Positions 1 to 7,164 of a DNA stretch of 36,016 nt are shown piece by piece. This DNA comes from Rickettsia endosymbiont of Pseudomimeciton antennatum (GTDB lineage: Bacteria > Pseudomonadota > Alphaproteobacteria > Rickettsiales > Rickettsiaceae), in contig JAJIYL010000033.1 of NCBI GenBank assembly GCA_020881195.1, positions 1 through 36,016 of the forward strand. The letters run 5' to 3'. Position 1 is the first letter of the stretch, and each line of letters begins with the position of its first letter. A model generated the notes under the pieces. It was given only the letters and a program-made list of their open reading frames with translations, had not been told where the DNA came from and did not search any database. The position numbers were made by a program, and so were the translations under genes.

Positions 1-1260
1 ACCACCGCATATTTTTACAGTGTTCTCTAACTCTTCTAATGCTGTACTACTTGCATCTGATGTTTTCTCATGGTGATATGCTACTGCATGGGTAACATAA
101 TGTTTTGCTACTAACTTACTGGCTAAATTAGGGTCTTGCTCGGCAAGTTGTTGTAATGATTTTCTTTGTTGATCTTCAGACAATTTCTGGTCAGACAATT
201 TCTGGTTACTAACATTATCATGCTTTGGGGTATGCTGTAGCCCTTGTGGCATCAACTCTGCTTGCTCAGCCGTTTTTTCTAATGTTTCTTCAGCTAATTT
301 TTGCCTGTCATGATGATATTCTTTCTTTTCTTGTTGAATGGGTAAATCATTATTGACAGCATTAGCAGTAATCATCATATCTTGAGCAGTAGCCATACTT
401 TGTGAGAGGTTGATCTCTTCCCCTTTATTCTTCTCCAAAGCTAACATCATTTCTCGATATTTACCCTGGGTTACTGGCAAACTATAGACTTGTCCTAAAT
501 GTTCTATATAACCTATCGCCTCATCTCCTTCACCATTAAATCTCACTGGCTTTGGACTACTGATCTCTGACAATTTACCTTGACTATCATAATGAGCGGT
601 AAAATATACTGCTCGGTCTAGGGCAATATTTCGACCATTTTCATCTTTTACCGCTAATGACAAATGCATTGGACCAGTTTTACTTAGCAATTCTGTTGGA
701 AAATCTATGGTTCGGTAGTTGCTGATTTGTTTAAGAGTGCCATCTGACAAAGAGACTAGAGCATTAATTTTATGAGTTGTCTCCTTGATAGTAGCTAACT
801 CATCACCTGAATCATTCCTTATTATCTGGCTTCTGACATTACCTTGCCTATCACCATCTTGCCAGTTCATTGTATGAAATTGATCAGCAAAATTATGATG
901 AACTTTCTTGTATCCTGCTATCTCTGTTTTTTCTAGTTCAGTTTTAACTTTGCTATTTGCAAATGCTTGATCAATTATTGCTCTATTATTGACATTTTTT
1001 AGATATTCAGCAAATTCCTGATCGTCATAGTTAGTTACGGTTAGATCATGATTCTGGGCTATATATTCTCTTAAAATATCACGCTGTTTTTTCAGAATTT
1101 CTTGCCTGATGGCTTTGGTGATCGGGTCTACTTCTTCTATAAAGAAGCCGCTACTAACTGAGTTGGTTAAAACAACTAAGTCTTGGGATTCTTCTATTTG
1201 TTCTGTAACCTCATTACTATTCTCTTCAAGAACATTAGTGGGTTGTGTGTTATCTTTCAT
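1..1260 (-). CDS. sca4: Sca4 surface antigen, N-terminal part (runs off window)
   Basis: Reading from ATG at 1260 down to the window edge gives 420 open codons. The protein contains stretches recognisable from Rickettsia Sca4 (the former PS120 antigen): DPITKAIRQEIL, EIAGYKKVHHNF, AVYFTAHYDSQGKLSEISS, PKPVRFNGEGDEAIGYIEH and TQGKYREMM. Sca4 is an effector-like protein without an autotransporter domain that binds and activates host vinculin in spotted fever rickettsiae (family knowledge); the vinculin-binding segments lie further downstream and are not in this window. An AGGA ribosome-binding site sits just upstream of the ATG. The N-terminal ~30 residues (acidic, E/N-rich) differ from the spotted-fever form as I remember it. 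A tandem KLSDQKLSEDQ stretch comes from a short direct repeat near 180-200. It is the only clear chromosomal gene here, so the RAGE-type content starts to its right. Confidence 0.9.
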   Translation of the reverse strand, partial: MKDNTQPTNVLEENSNEVTEQIEESQDLVVLTNSVSSGFFIEEVDPITKAIRQEILKKQRDILREYIAQNHDLTVTNYDDQEFAEYLKNVNNRAIIDQAFANSKVKTELEKTEIAGYKKVHHNFADQFHTMNWQDGDRQGNVRSQIIRNDSGDELATIKETTHKINALVSLSDGTLKQISNYRTIDFPTELLSKTGPMHLSLAVKDENGRNIALDRAVYFTAHYDSQGKLSEISSPKPVRFNGEGDEAIGYIEHLGQVYSLPVTQGKYREMMLALEKNKGEEINLSQSMATAQDMMITANAVNNDLPIQQEKKEYHHDRQKLAEETLEKTAEQAELMPQGLQHTPKHDNVSNQKLSDQKLSEDQQRKSLQQLAEQDPNLASKLVAKHYVTHAVAYHHEKTSDASSTALEELENTVKICGG

Positions 1261-1294
1261 AATCCTACTCTATTAATGACATGTGTATATAACT

Positions 1295-1494
1295 GTCATT
1301 GCGAGGAGCTACTTTAGTAGCGACTAAGCAATCCAGAAAAATTAAATTTGGATTACTTAGTCGGCTACGCTTTCTTGCAATGACGAAAGTAGTTTTACCT
1401 AATCGTCATTGCGAGAAGCCACTTTAGTAGCGACGAAGCAATCCAGAAAAATTAAATTTAGATTGCTTTGTCGGCTATGCCTTCCCGCAATTAC
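1295..1494. repeat. Two tandem copies of a ~90-bp palindromic interspersed repeat
   Basis: Copy 1 spans about 1295-1384 and copy 2 about 1405-1494. Each opens with GTCATTGCGAG, contains AGCAATCCAGAAAAATTAAA in the middle, and closes with the inverse of the opening (GCAATGAC in copy 1, the decayed GCAATTAC in copy 2). The same motif vocabulary recurs at 1765-1848 and 2574-2700. Such CATTGCGAG...GCAATCCA elements are common between genes in Rickettsia; I cannot assign a numbered RPE family by eye. They lie upstream of sca4 (minus) and would form hairpins in an RNA on either strand. Confidence 0.85.
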
Positions 1495-1602
1495 AAAACT
1501 GCAGAAATAATAGAGTTTGACTATTTGAAGAAATTTGTGTATGATCATAGTTACACCTCAATAATGGTTGTAATTTAATAGCAATGCTATTGGATTAATT
1601 TC

Positions 1603-1711
1603 ACTAGTAAGTACTTTGAGCCGCAAAACTTTTGAGTACTTACTAGTTCATCAGCAAATGTAACATTCAAGTTTTAGCCTATTAATAAGCTAAACGCTTG
1701 GGTAGTTACAT
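1603..1711. repeat. Two adjacent hairpin-forming inverted repeats
   Basis: A perfect 13-bp inverted repeat, ACTAGTAAGTACT at 1603-1615 and its complement at 1635-1647, encloses a 19-nt loop. Directly after it, AATGTAAC...TTTTAGC (about 1657-1680) is mirrored by GCTAAAC...GTTACATT (about 1690-1714) with a few mismatches. Neither is followed by a T-tract, so they do not look like terminators. Together with the neighbouring repeats they fill the 700-bp gene-free gap between sca4 and the XRE regulator. Function unknown; they could be decayed palindromic elements or regulator sites. Confidence 0.6.
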
Positions 1712-1764
1712 TGGCTTTTATAGTTTGAGACTTATAGCTAACCCGGTTAGCATTATGCCGTCAC

Positions 1765-1848
1765 CGTCATTGCGAGGAGGCGTAAGCCAACGAAGCAATC
1801 CAATGAATAGTGGATTGCCACGCTCACGTACGTTCGCTCGCAATGACG
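1765..1848. repeat. Palindromic interspersed repeat, third copy (short-core variant)
   Basis: The element starts CGTCATTGCGAGGAGG and ends CTCGCAATGACG, with GAAGCAATCCA and its inverse TGGATTGCC inside. The core differs from the 1295-1494 copies: it contains GCTCACGTACGTTCGCTCGC, a second variant of the same repeat class. Arms are near perfect and the whole unit would fold into one long hairpin. Confidence 0.8.
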
Positions 1849-1875
1849 CCAAGGTTAAATACTAATCGGATAGCT

Positions 1876-1968
1876 AAACCAAAATATGTATTTTTGGTTA
1901 AAAAAATAGTCAGTAATTACTGACCTCTTTTTTTTGGTCTCATCCTATTTTAGGGAGTCTAATATAAT
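1876..1968 (+). promoter_or_regulatory. Control region of the XRE gene: palindromes and -10 box
   Basis: An inverted repeat AACCAAAA...TTTTTGGTT lies at about 1876-1900. It is followed by a perfect 16-bp palindrome, GTCAGTAATTACTGAC, at 1909-1924, the size and symmetry expected of a dimeric HTH operator. A consensus -10 hexamer TATAAT sits at 1963-1968; no good -35 is found at 16-18 bp, which would fit a promoter that needs help or is weak. The expected transcription start is near 1975. The half-site GTAA/TTAC of the palindrome also occurs in the tra control palindrome at 27817-27833. Confidence 0.5.
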
Positions 1969-1986
1969 CATTTCGAGGTGTCAAGA

Positions 1987-2011
1987 AAAATGTTCGATAA
2001 TCGAACATTTT
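1987..2011 (+). promoter_or_regulatory. Perfect 25-bp palindrome at the start of the XRE gene (operator candidate)
   Basis: AAAATGTTCGAT at 1987-1998, one central base, and its exact complement at 2000-2011. It lies about 12-36 bp downstream of the expected transcription start and covers the ATG at 1990. Twelve-base perfect arms in a coding or leader stretch are unlikely by chance, and the location is typical of an autoregulatory operator; in RNA it would also hide the ATG in a hairpin. Confidence 0.55.
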
Positions 2012-2571
2012 ATTATTTAAATAGCTTTTTTGATATTAGAATGGCTCTTGTTTATAAAATACAAGAATTTTTAAAAAGAAAATTCAACGAATTAAACTTA
2101 AAAAGAAAGGAGTTCGCTAGAAACAGCGGTATTCCTTATTCTACTGTAATTAATATAACAAAAGGGCTTAGGCTAAATATTGATATAAGCAATATACTTA
2201 AAATTGCAAATTATTTCAAATGCTCTATGGATGAAGTTGTAGGGAGGAATAATTATGCACTATCTTATCGAAAAACACAGGTATTTTTCGACTTATCACC
2301 TAAGGATGTTAGTACCAACTTAAGGGAATTTATCAAAAGAAAATCAGAGCAGCAAAAATTTAACATATATGTATTATCTAAAAATATTGGGTATAATGAA
2401 GAAACTCTACATAAGTTTGTGAAAAATGATAGTAAGAGAAAAGCTTTAAGTGGTGCAGTCACCGTAGCCCTAGCAGATTATTTCCAAGTATCACTAGATG
2501 AAATGGTTGGTAGGATTAAACCCGCTACTTCTGATAATAATGAACCTTCTCAACAACAAACTAGCGAATAG
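1990..2571 (+). CDS. Double helix-turn-helix (XRE/Cro-like) transcriptional regulator
   Basis: The protein is about 190 residues long and carries two XRE-type HTH domains in tandem. The first begins near MALVYKIQEFLKRK and includes KRKEFARNSGIPYSTVINI and a closing FKCSMDEVVGR. The second includes IYVLSKNIGYNEETLHKF and closes with FQVSLDEMVGR. The matching domain ends show an internal duplication. The tail is short and Ser/Gln rich. Start choice is uncertain: a GTG at 1978 also opens the frame, ATG 1990 has GAGG at 1975-1978 but lies inside a palindrome, and ATG 2041 sits exactly at the start of the first HTH domain but lacks a ribosome-binding site. Such proteins bind palindromic operators; the palindromes just upstream make autoregulation likely, and control of the tra operon is possible. 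Target genes are not shown by the sequence. Confidence 0.8.
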   Translation: MFDNRTFYYLNSFFDIRMALVYKIQEFLKRKFNELNLKRKEFARNSGIPYSTVINITKGLRLNIDISNILKIANYFKCSMDEVVGRNNYALSYRKTQVFFDLSPKDVSTNLREFIKRKSEQQKFNIYVLSKNIGYNEETLHKFVKNDSKRKALSGAVTVALADYFQVSLDEMVGRIKPATSDNNEPSQQQTSE

Positions 2572-2573
2572 TG

Positions 2574-2700
2574 GTCGTGGCAATCCAGAAAAGTGGTTAA
2601 AAATGGATTGCTTTGTCGTGCGGTTCCCGCACTTCTCGCAATGACGTCTGTGGTGCATATACGTCATTGCAAGACCATGTAATGGTCGAAGCAATCCAGG
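2574..2700. repeat. Two partial copies of the palindromic interspersed repeat
   Basis: A copy with a shortened left arm runs from GGCAATCCAGAAAAGTGG (about 2579) to CTTCTCGCAATGACG (ending about 2646). A second fragment starts with CGTCATTGCAAGACC at 2661 and ends with GAAGCAATCCAGG at 2700. They belong to the same class as the copies at 1295-1494 and 1765-1848, so this class brackets the XRE gene on both sides. Confidence 0.7.
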
Positions 2701-2713
2701 ATAAAAATATATA

Positions 2714-2743
2714 TTGACTTTAGGTGTGTATATAATTTAGAAT
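2714..2743 (+). promoter_or_regulatory. Promoter for the leader RNA and symporter-kinase gene
   Basis: TTGACT at 2714-2719 and TAGAAT at 2738-2743 are separated by 18 bp, a good sigma-70 pair. A second consensus-like hexamer TATAAT at 2731-2736 is too close to TTGACT (11 bp) to pair with it but could act with another upstream region. Either -10 places the transcript start at about 2743-2751, exactly at the 5' edge of the structured leader. Confidence 0.55.
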
Positions 2744-3009
2744 TCGAGGTGGAATTACTGCAAAGTAATTCTGGAGTTTCAAAACCTCCACTCAGTAGCG
2801 GTATGCATTAACCGTAAAAATGATGCTCCTCGGTCTTTTATGGTCGGGGGGGATGGTAGTCGTATGTCCTTAAGTGTTTACATTTAAGTTTGACGGCTAC
2901 CATAGCTGTCTACTGACGGTGTTTTGAACTCCCCGACCACCAATTTAGATTCACTTGCTTCTAAAAATCTTGTCTTTGGTGGTCAAAAACTTACCGTTTT
3001 TTGACATTC
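2744..3009 (+). promoter_or_regulatory. Structured leader RNA, attenuator or riboswitch candidate
   Basis: Five helices can be seen by eye. (A) GAATTACT 2752-2759 pairs with 2764-2771, closed by a GCAA (GNRA) tetraloop. (B) GGAG 2773-2776 pairs with CTCC 2786-2789. (C) CGGT 2799-2802 pairs with ACCG 2811-2814. (D) TGGTAGTCGT 2854-2863 pairs with ACGGCTACCA 2893-2902 (one G-U) and is topped by CTTAAGTGT 2869-2877 with 2880-2888. (E) TGGTCGGGG 2841-2849 pairs perfectly with CCCCGACCA 2931-2939. Helix E shares 2935-2939 with the terminator hairpin (2935-2984), so only one can form: the usual logic of a switch. GC content is clearly higher than in the surroundings. I do not recognise a known riboswitch class. 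An alternative is a free-standing small RNA that ends at the terminator. Confidence 0.6.
2916..3002 (+). terminator. Rho-independent terminator inside the kinase leader
   Basis: The inner stem GACCACCAA (2935-2943) pairs perfectly with TTGGTGGTC (2976-2984). The outer stem ACGGTGTTTT (2916-2925) pairs with AAAAC and ACCGT at 2986-2997, with a two-base bulge. Six T residues follow directly at 2997-3002. It lies only 20 bp before the ATG at 3022, so termination here would prevent expression of the symporter-kinase gene. Confidence 0.65.
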
Positions 3010-3021
3010 AGGGGAGATTAT

Positions 3022-6000
3022 ATGCATTTAAGTTGGGATTTGGACACAGCCATTTTCTCTATCTTTTTAACTTTTAACTTAGCAGTAGGTTTATTTTATA
3101 GTCAAAGCATAAAAAATATCAACGAATATGCTATAGGTAACCGCAATTTCTCCACCAGTACTATAACTGCTACAATTATTGCCACTTGTATAGGGGGTGG
3201 TCTCTTTTCTGAAGCAGTTACCGAATCTTACAAACAAGGTGTATATTATATCATTCCAGCAATTGGCGAACCTTTGGCTCTCGTAATCGTTGGTTACTTT
3301 TTAGCTCCACGTATGGCAGAGTTTTTGGGTAATCTTTCCATAGCTGAAGCCATGGGGACTCTTTATGGTAAAAAAGTTCAATTGCTTACAGCTATAGCAG
3401 GCATCTTTCTTTGTATAGGAATAGTTGCAGTGCAATTTAAAGTTTCAGCTACCATGTTGCAACTATTCTTTCATGTTTCCAGTTTTTATGCTGTTGTGGC
3501 AAGTGCTATTATAGTAATATTATATTCAGCTTTTGGCGGTATCAAGGCTGTTACTTTTACAGATATAATACAATTTCTTACTTTTGGTACTGTTGTTCCG
3601 ATAATTACTTTGATAATTTGGGGAACTCTGCATGATCCTCACAAAGTTTTTGTAACAATCACAGAAAATCCTTTATTCGATTATAGGCAAGTATTTAATT
3701 TCAATGATTCTAAATTTATAGGTTCTTTTTTCCTGTTGTTATATTTTCTAATTCCAGCTTTTCAACCGGTTTTTTTTCAAAGATTGGCAATGGCTAAGAA
3801 TATCATACAAGTTAAAAAGTCTTTTATAACAGCAGGTTTAATATCTCTTACGATATTAGTAATAATAATCTGGGTTGGAATATTATTACTGGCAGATAAT
3901 CCTAATCTTGACCCCAAGAATTTATTAGCCCATATTATAGAGCATCACAGCTATCGAGGATTAAGAGGATTTACTGCTATAGGTATTATGGCGATAATTA
4001 TGTCTACGGCAGACTCATACATTAACTCTTCAGCTATATTATTCACTAATGATATTTTAAAATTATTGGATTTTGATGTTATAAAAAAGGTTCGTAATAA
4101 TCTTAGTGATCTCATTATATTACGTGTTTTCGCTATTTTTGTTGGTATTTTTGCTGTTTTTCTAGGTTTCGAAGCAAGTAGCATACTTGATTTGATGTTA
4201 GTAATATTAGGTTTTTACATGCCTACAGTTTCGGTGCCTTTTCTTTTAGCAATTCTAGGCTTTCGTACTAGTAGTAAAGCAGTATTAATGGGAATGTTTG
4301 CTGGGTTTACTATAGCAGTTAGTTTTAAAGTCTTAAATGTACAAATGAAAGCTGTCGTACCAGCTATGGCAGCTAATTTGTTAACTTTGATGTTTAGCCA
4401 TTACTTTTTTAAACAACCCGGTGGTTGGATTGGTGTAAAAGACCCTAGTCCTATAATTGCTCTCAGACTTGAACGTAAAAGAAAATTCAAGAAAATTATT
4501 CGTTCAATCAAACAATTCAGTCTGATAAATTTTTGTAAAGGTAATCTACCAAAAAATGAAATTACTTTTTCTCTATTTGGCTTCTTTGTAATAATTTCCA
4601 CTTATTCATCATTATTCACTATCCCAGAATATTATACCACAAAATATGCTAATATTTATCACTTCATCTACCACTCAGTATTACTAATATCTACCTGGTT
4701 TATAGCTTATCCAATATTGCCTTATAGACTTAAAAGTGAGAGGTTTATAGCAGTAATTTGGAATTTAGGTGTGCTATATCTGTTGATTTGTGTTGGAAGT
4801 ATGCTGGTCATTATTAGCGAATTTCATCAACTACAATGTATGATATTCATTATTAATTTATTAGTTACTGGTATTTTACTCAGATGGCAGATAGCTTTAT
4901 TTATAGCGATTTTTGGTACATTTGCATCATTTCAATTCTTTAAATGTTATATAGGCGAAGACTATTTAACTAGTAATTTCGGTGATATACAGCTCCAGAT
5001 AATTTACCTTTTGTTGCTATTCAGTAGTGCATTAATAGCGTTTCTAAAACCAAAACAAAAACATGAAGAATTATCTGAAATCATGAAGAATGTATGGGAA
5101 ACAAAATCAAGAAAACTAACGCATGATTTGATCAAAGCAATACAACATCAAGAAGAGTTTTTTAACAATATAGAATATCAAGAACAACAGCAACTTCATA
5201 TCTTGCAACTCCAACTTAAAACATTATGTACAAAACTACAAAAAACGGCTAATAAAGACCAAATTTCTCGGATTACTGAAGAATTATATGAAGTAGCACA
5301 ACGAATAGAGGCGTGGGCTTTATATCTTTCAACCATTACTCATAGAGTAAGACATAAAGTGCATATTAATCTTACTAAAGCAATTAACATTAAGGACTTA
5401 ATAAAAGAAGTAGTAGATGAATGCAAAAAATTATTCTATCAACCATTACAATTTATTATCCAAGATGAAACGAAATATCCTAGCATAACATGCGACCCAG
5501 AGAAACTGAAGGAAGTAATAAAAAGTCTGTTGATTCATGCTATCAACAGTAATGTCTATAGTAATATAGTGAGTATTTTTCTAGATGATGATGTTTTAGA
5601 TTTTAATGTCAATATATTGGAAGGAACTAAAGAGTTAACTGAAGAAATAAGGTCAATTGAAGCAGTAAGACTAACAATAAAAAATCAAGGGGATAAACTT
5701 ACTGAACAACAACTTCAATTAATTCTTACTCCAACCTTTAAGCAAACTAATGAACTAACCTTTTTTGAGTGTTTTAACGTCATAAATGCTCACTATGGAA
5801 ATTTTAAGATCGGTAATAACCAGGATAAAGGTATAAATTATAACTTCACTATTCCTGTTAATATTCAGGAAATTCGACCTAAAATAAAGGATTTGCCTGA
5901 TATAAAGATTGATAATTTGAAAAAGATTGTAGAAATATTTTTACAGGCACAAAAACACGACAGGTTAAATATGGCACAAAAACTTTTTCAACTAGGTTTT

Positions 6001-6066
6001 GACTTTGATATTATTGAACAAGTTACCTCAATTAAAAAGGAAGAAATTACCAATATTAAAAATTAA
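3022..6066 (+). CDS. Sodium:solute symporter fused to sensor histidine kinase (CbrA-like)
   Basis: ATG 3022 is preceded by a strong AGGGGAG site at 3010-3016, better than the TTG at 3001; the product is about 1014 residues. Residues ~1-470 form an SLC5/SSF sodium:solute symporter with many hydrophobic segments (FLTFNLAVGLFYSQS, the AIGNRNFS loop, GGGLFSEAV). Residues ~520-690 hold further membrane segments. After that comes a cytosolic kinase: a helical dimerisation segment with LTHDLIKAIQHQ around residue 700 (candidate phospho-His) and an ATP-binding domain with CDPEKLKEVIKSLLIHAINS. The order resembles CbrA-type transporter-kinases. The N box reads LLIHAIN instead of NLLxNA and the G1 box is IKNQGDKL, so catalysis may be weak or lost. 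The tail (QKLFQLGFDFDIIEQVTSI) resembles the C-terminal repeat of PD-(D/E)XK transposases. This fusion is a common RAGE passenger. Substrate and response regulator are unknown. Confidence 0.85.
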   Translation: MHLSWDLDTAIFSIFLTFNLAVGLFYSQSIKNINEYAIGNRNFSTSTITATIIATCIGGGLFSEAVTESYKQGVYYIIPAIGEPLALVIVGYFLAPRMAEFLGNLSIAEAMGTLYGKKVQLLTAIAGIFLCIGIVAVQFKVSATMLQLFFHVSSFYAVVASAIIVILYSAFGGIKAVTFTDIIQFLTFGTVVPIITLIIWGTLHDPHKVFVTITENPLFDYRQVFNFNDSKFIGSFFLLLYFLIPAFQPVFFQRLAMAKNIIQVKKSFITAGLISLTILVIIIWVGILLLADNPNLDPKNLLAHIIEHHSYRGLRGFTAIGIMAIIMSTADSYINSSAILFTNDILKLLDFDVIKKVRNNLSDLIILRVFAIFVGIFAVFLGFEASSILDLMLVILGFYMPTVSVPFLLAILGFRTSSKAVLMGMFAGFTIAVSFKVLNVQMKAVVPAMAANLLTLMFSHYFFKQPGGWIGVKDPSPIIALRLERKRKFKKIIRSIKQFSLINFCKGNLPKNEITFSLFGFFVIISTYSSLFTIPEYYTTKYANIYHFIYHSVLLISTWFIAYPILPYRLKSERFIAVIWNLGVLYLLICVGSMLVIISEFHQLQCMIFIINLLVTGILLRWQIALFIAIFGTFASFQFFKCYIGEDYLTSNFGDIQLQIIYLLLLFSSALIAFLKPKQKHEELSEIMKNVWETKSRKLTHDLIKAIQHQEEFFNNIEYQEQQQLHILQLQLKTLCTKLQKTANKDQISRITEELYEVAQRIEAWALYLSTITHRVRHKVHINLTKAINIKDLIKEVVDECKKLFYQPLQFIIQDETKYPSITCDPEKLKEVIKSLLIHAINSNVYSNIVSIFLDDDVLDFNVNILEGTKELTEEIRSIEAVRLTIKNQGDKLTEQQLQLILTPTFKQTNELTFFECFNVINAHYGNFKIGNNQDKGINYNFTIPVNIQEIRPKIKDLPDIKIDNLKKIVEIFLQAQKHDRLNMAQKLFQLGFDFDIIEQVTSIKKEEITNIKN

Positions 6067-6189
6067 AATTACTTGAAAACGGTTAGGTTATGATAAAACG
6101 GTTATGATGTTTAGTATTACCCAACATATTTTAAGAATAGCTTATGTATCTAGGAAGATTCAGAGTAAACATTCCATAAGGAGTCTTTA

Positions 6190-6846
6190 ATGACTTATAA
6201 AAAAAAAACCATCATGTTATGTTCGTTATATAAGTTTTATAGTGAGCATCTACAAAAATCTTTGATGAAAAAATTCTTGAATAGAATTATAGCACATAGT
6301 AAAAGGCATAATTCTATAATAGATATTTCTGTTATAACACAGGCATTAAAATACGTTATCAAACACCAAGCAGATCAGAAACGACACTCTGGCGAATCAT
6401 ATTACCATCATCCAATACAAGTTGCATTAATAGCAGCCAAACTTTCCTGTAAAACTGAAATAATAGCAGCATCATTATTGCACGATATTGTAGAGGATAC
6501 AGATATCATTATTACTCAGATAAGGTTTTTATTTGGTACAAGGATAGCAGCATTAGTTAACACACTTACAAAACTTGACGATACTCCAACAAAAAAAGTA
6601 AAAATTTCAGGAAAACATGCCTTGCAAAAATTACACCAATCGGAAGATTTAGATGCGTGGTATATCAAACTTGCTGACAGATTACATAACATGCAAACCC
6701 TTAATTATATTAAATCAAGAGAAAAACAAAAAAGAATAGCCTTGGATACTTTAAACAACTTTATACCGTTAGCAAAACTAGCTCGGGTAAAATGGATAGA
6801 AAAAAAACTACACACATTAGCTAACAAAATATTAAAGGAAAGTTAG
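6190..6846 (+). CDS. spoT: SpoT-like (p)ppGpp hydrolase, hydrolase domain only
   Basis: A small HD-domain protein of 218 residues. Metal-binding and catalytic residues of the RelA/SpoT hydrolase domain are present: HH at 73-74 in SYYHHPIQVA, HD at 98-99 and ED at 102-103 in LLHDIVEDTD, and D163 in LADRLHNMQTL. No synthetase, TGS or ACT domain follows, so it can be expected to degrade, not make, (p)ppGpp. The start at 6190 is fixed by AAGGAG at 6178-6183. It lies 123 bp after the symporter-kinase gene on the same strand and may be co-transcribed with it. Multiple short SpoT-like genes are typical RAGE cargo in Rickettsiales, thought to interfere with the host-cell or bacterial stringent response; their role is not proven. 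It is flanked by two copies of the kinase 3' end. Confidence 0.88.
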   Translation: MTYKKKTIMLCSLYKFYSEHLQKSLMKKFLNRIIAHSKRHNSIIDISVITQALKYVIKHQADQKRHSGESYYHHPIQVALIAAKLSCKTEIIAASLLHDIVEDTDIIITQIRFLFGTRIAALVNTLTKLDDTPTKKVKISGKHALQKLHQSEDLDAWYIKLADRLHNMQTLNYIKSREKQKRIALDTLNNFIPLAKLARVKWIEKKLHTLANKILKES

Positions 6847-6902
6847 GTAATTGACTCTTCCATACTTGTTGATATGTTTCTTATAACCATAAGCTTGCTA
6901 TT

Positions 6903-7060
6903 ATATCACTATCCCTGTTAATATTAAGGAAATTCGACCTAAAGTAATGGATTTACCTGATATAAGGATTGAGAATTTGAAAAAGATTGTGGAAATATTT
7001 TTACAGGAGCAAAAGGACGATAGATTAAATTAATTAAAAAGGAAAAAATTACAAAAATCT
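6903..7060 (+). pseudogene. Remnant of a second symporter-kinase gene (3' end only)
   Basis: The sequence repeats about 5850-5972 of the kinase gene with roughly nine bases in ten identical. In frame it reads TIPVNIKEIRPKVMDLPD, then IRIENLKKIVEIFLQEQKDD, matching the kinase tail. After DDRLN it skips about 60 bp that encode MAQKLFQLGF and the following residues, then resumes with IKKEKITKI. Nothing of the rest of the kinase is visible upstream, where similarity stops abruptly at about 6903. It is a scar of a duplicated kinase-spoT unit, giving direct repeats on both sides of spoT. Confidence 0.85.
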
Positions 7061-7164
7061 AAAGAAATATTAAGATAATTTTTATTATTATTCAGGTTTT
7101 TGTATTTATTAGAGATAGTGCTAAACCATAGACAAACTACCACTCAGTTTCTTGTCATGGTTCT

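Noticed and set aside
2714..2736. TTGACT paired with TATAAT as a promoter
   Set aside because: The spacing is only 11 bp. TTGACT with TAGAAT at 18 bp was preferred.
2842..2942. tRNA gene suggested by an acceptor-like stem GGTCGGGG/CCCCGACC followed by ACCA
   Set aside because: No D arm, anticodon arm or regular T arm could be placed; the interior is one long hairpin. The 3' half also belongs to a terminator. Kept as part of the leader RNA.
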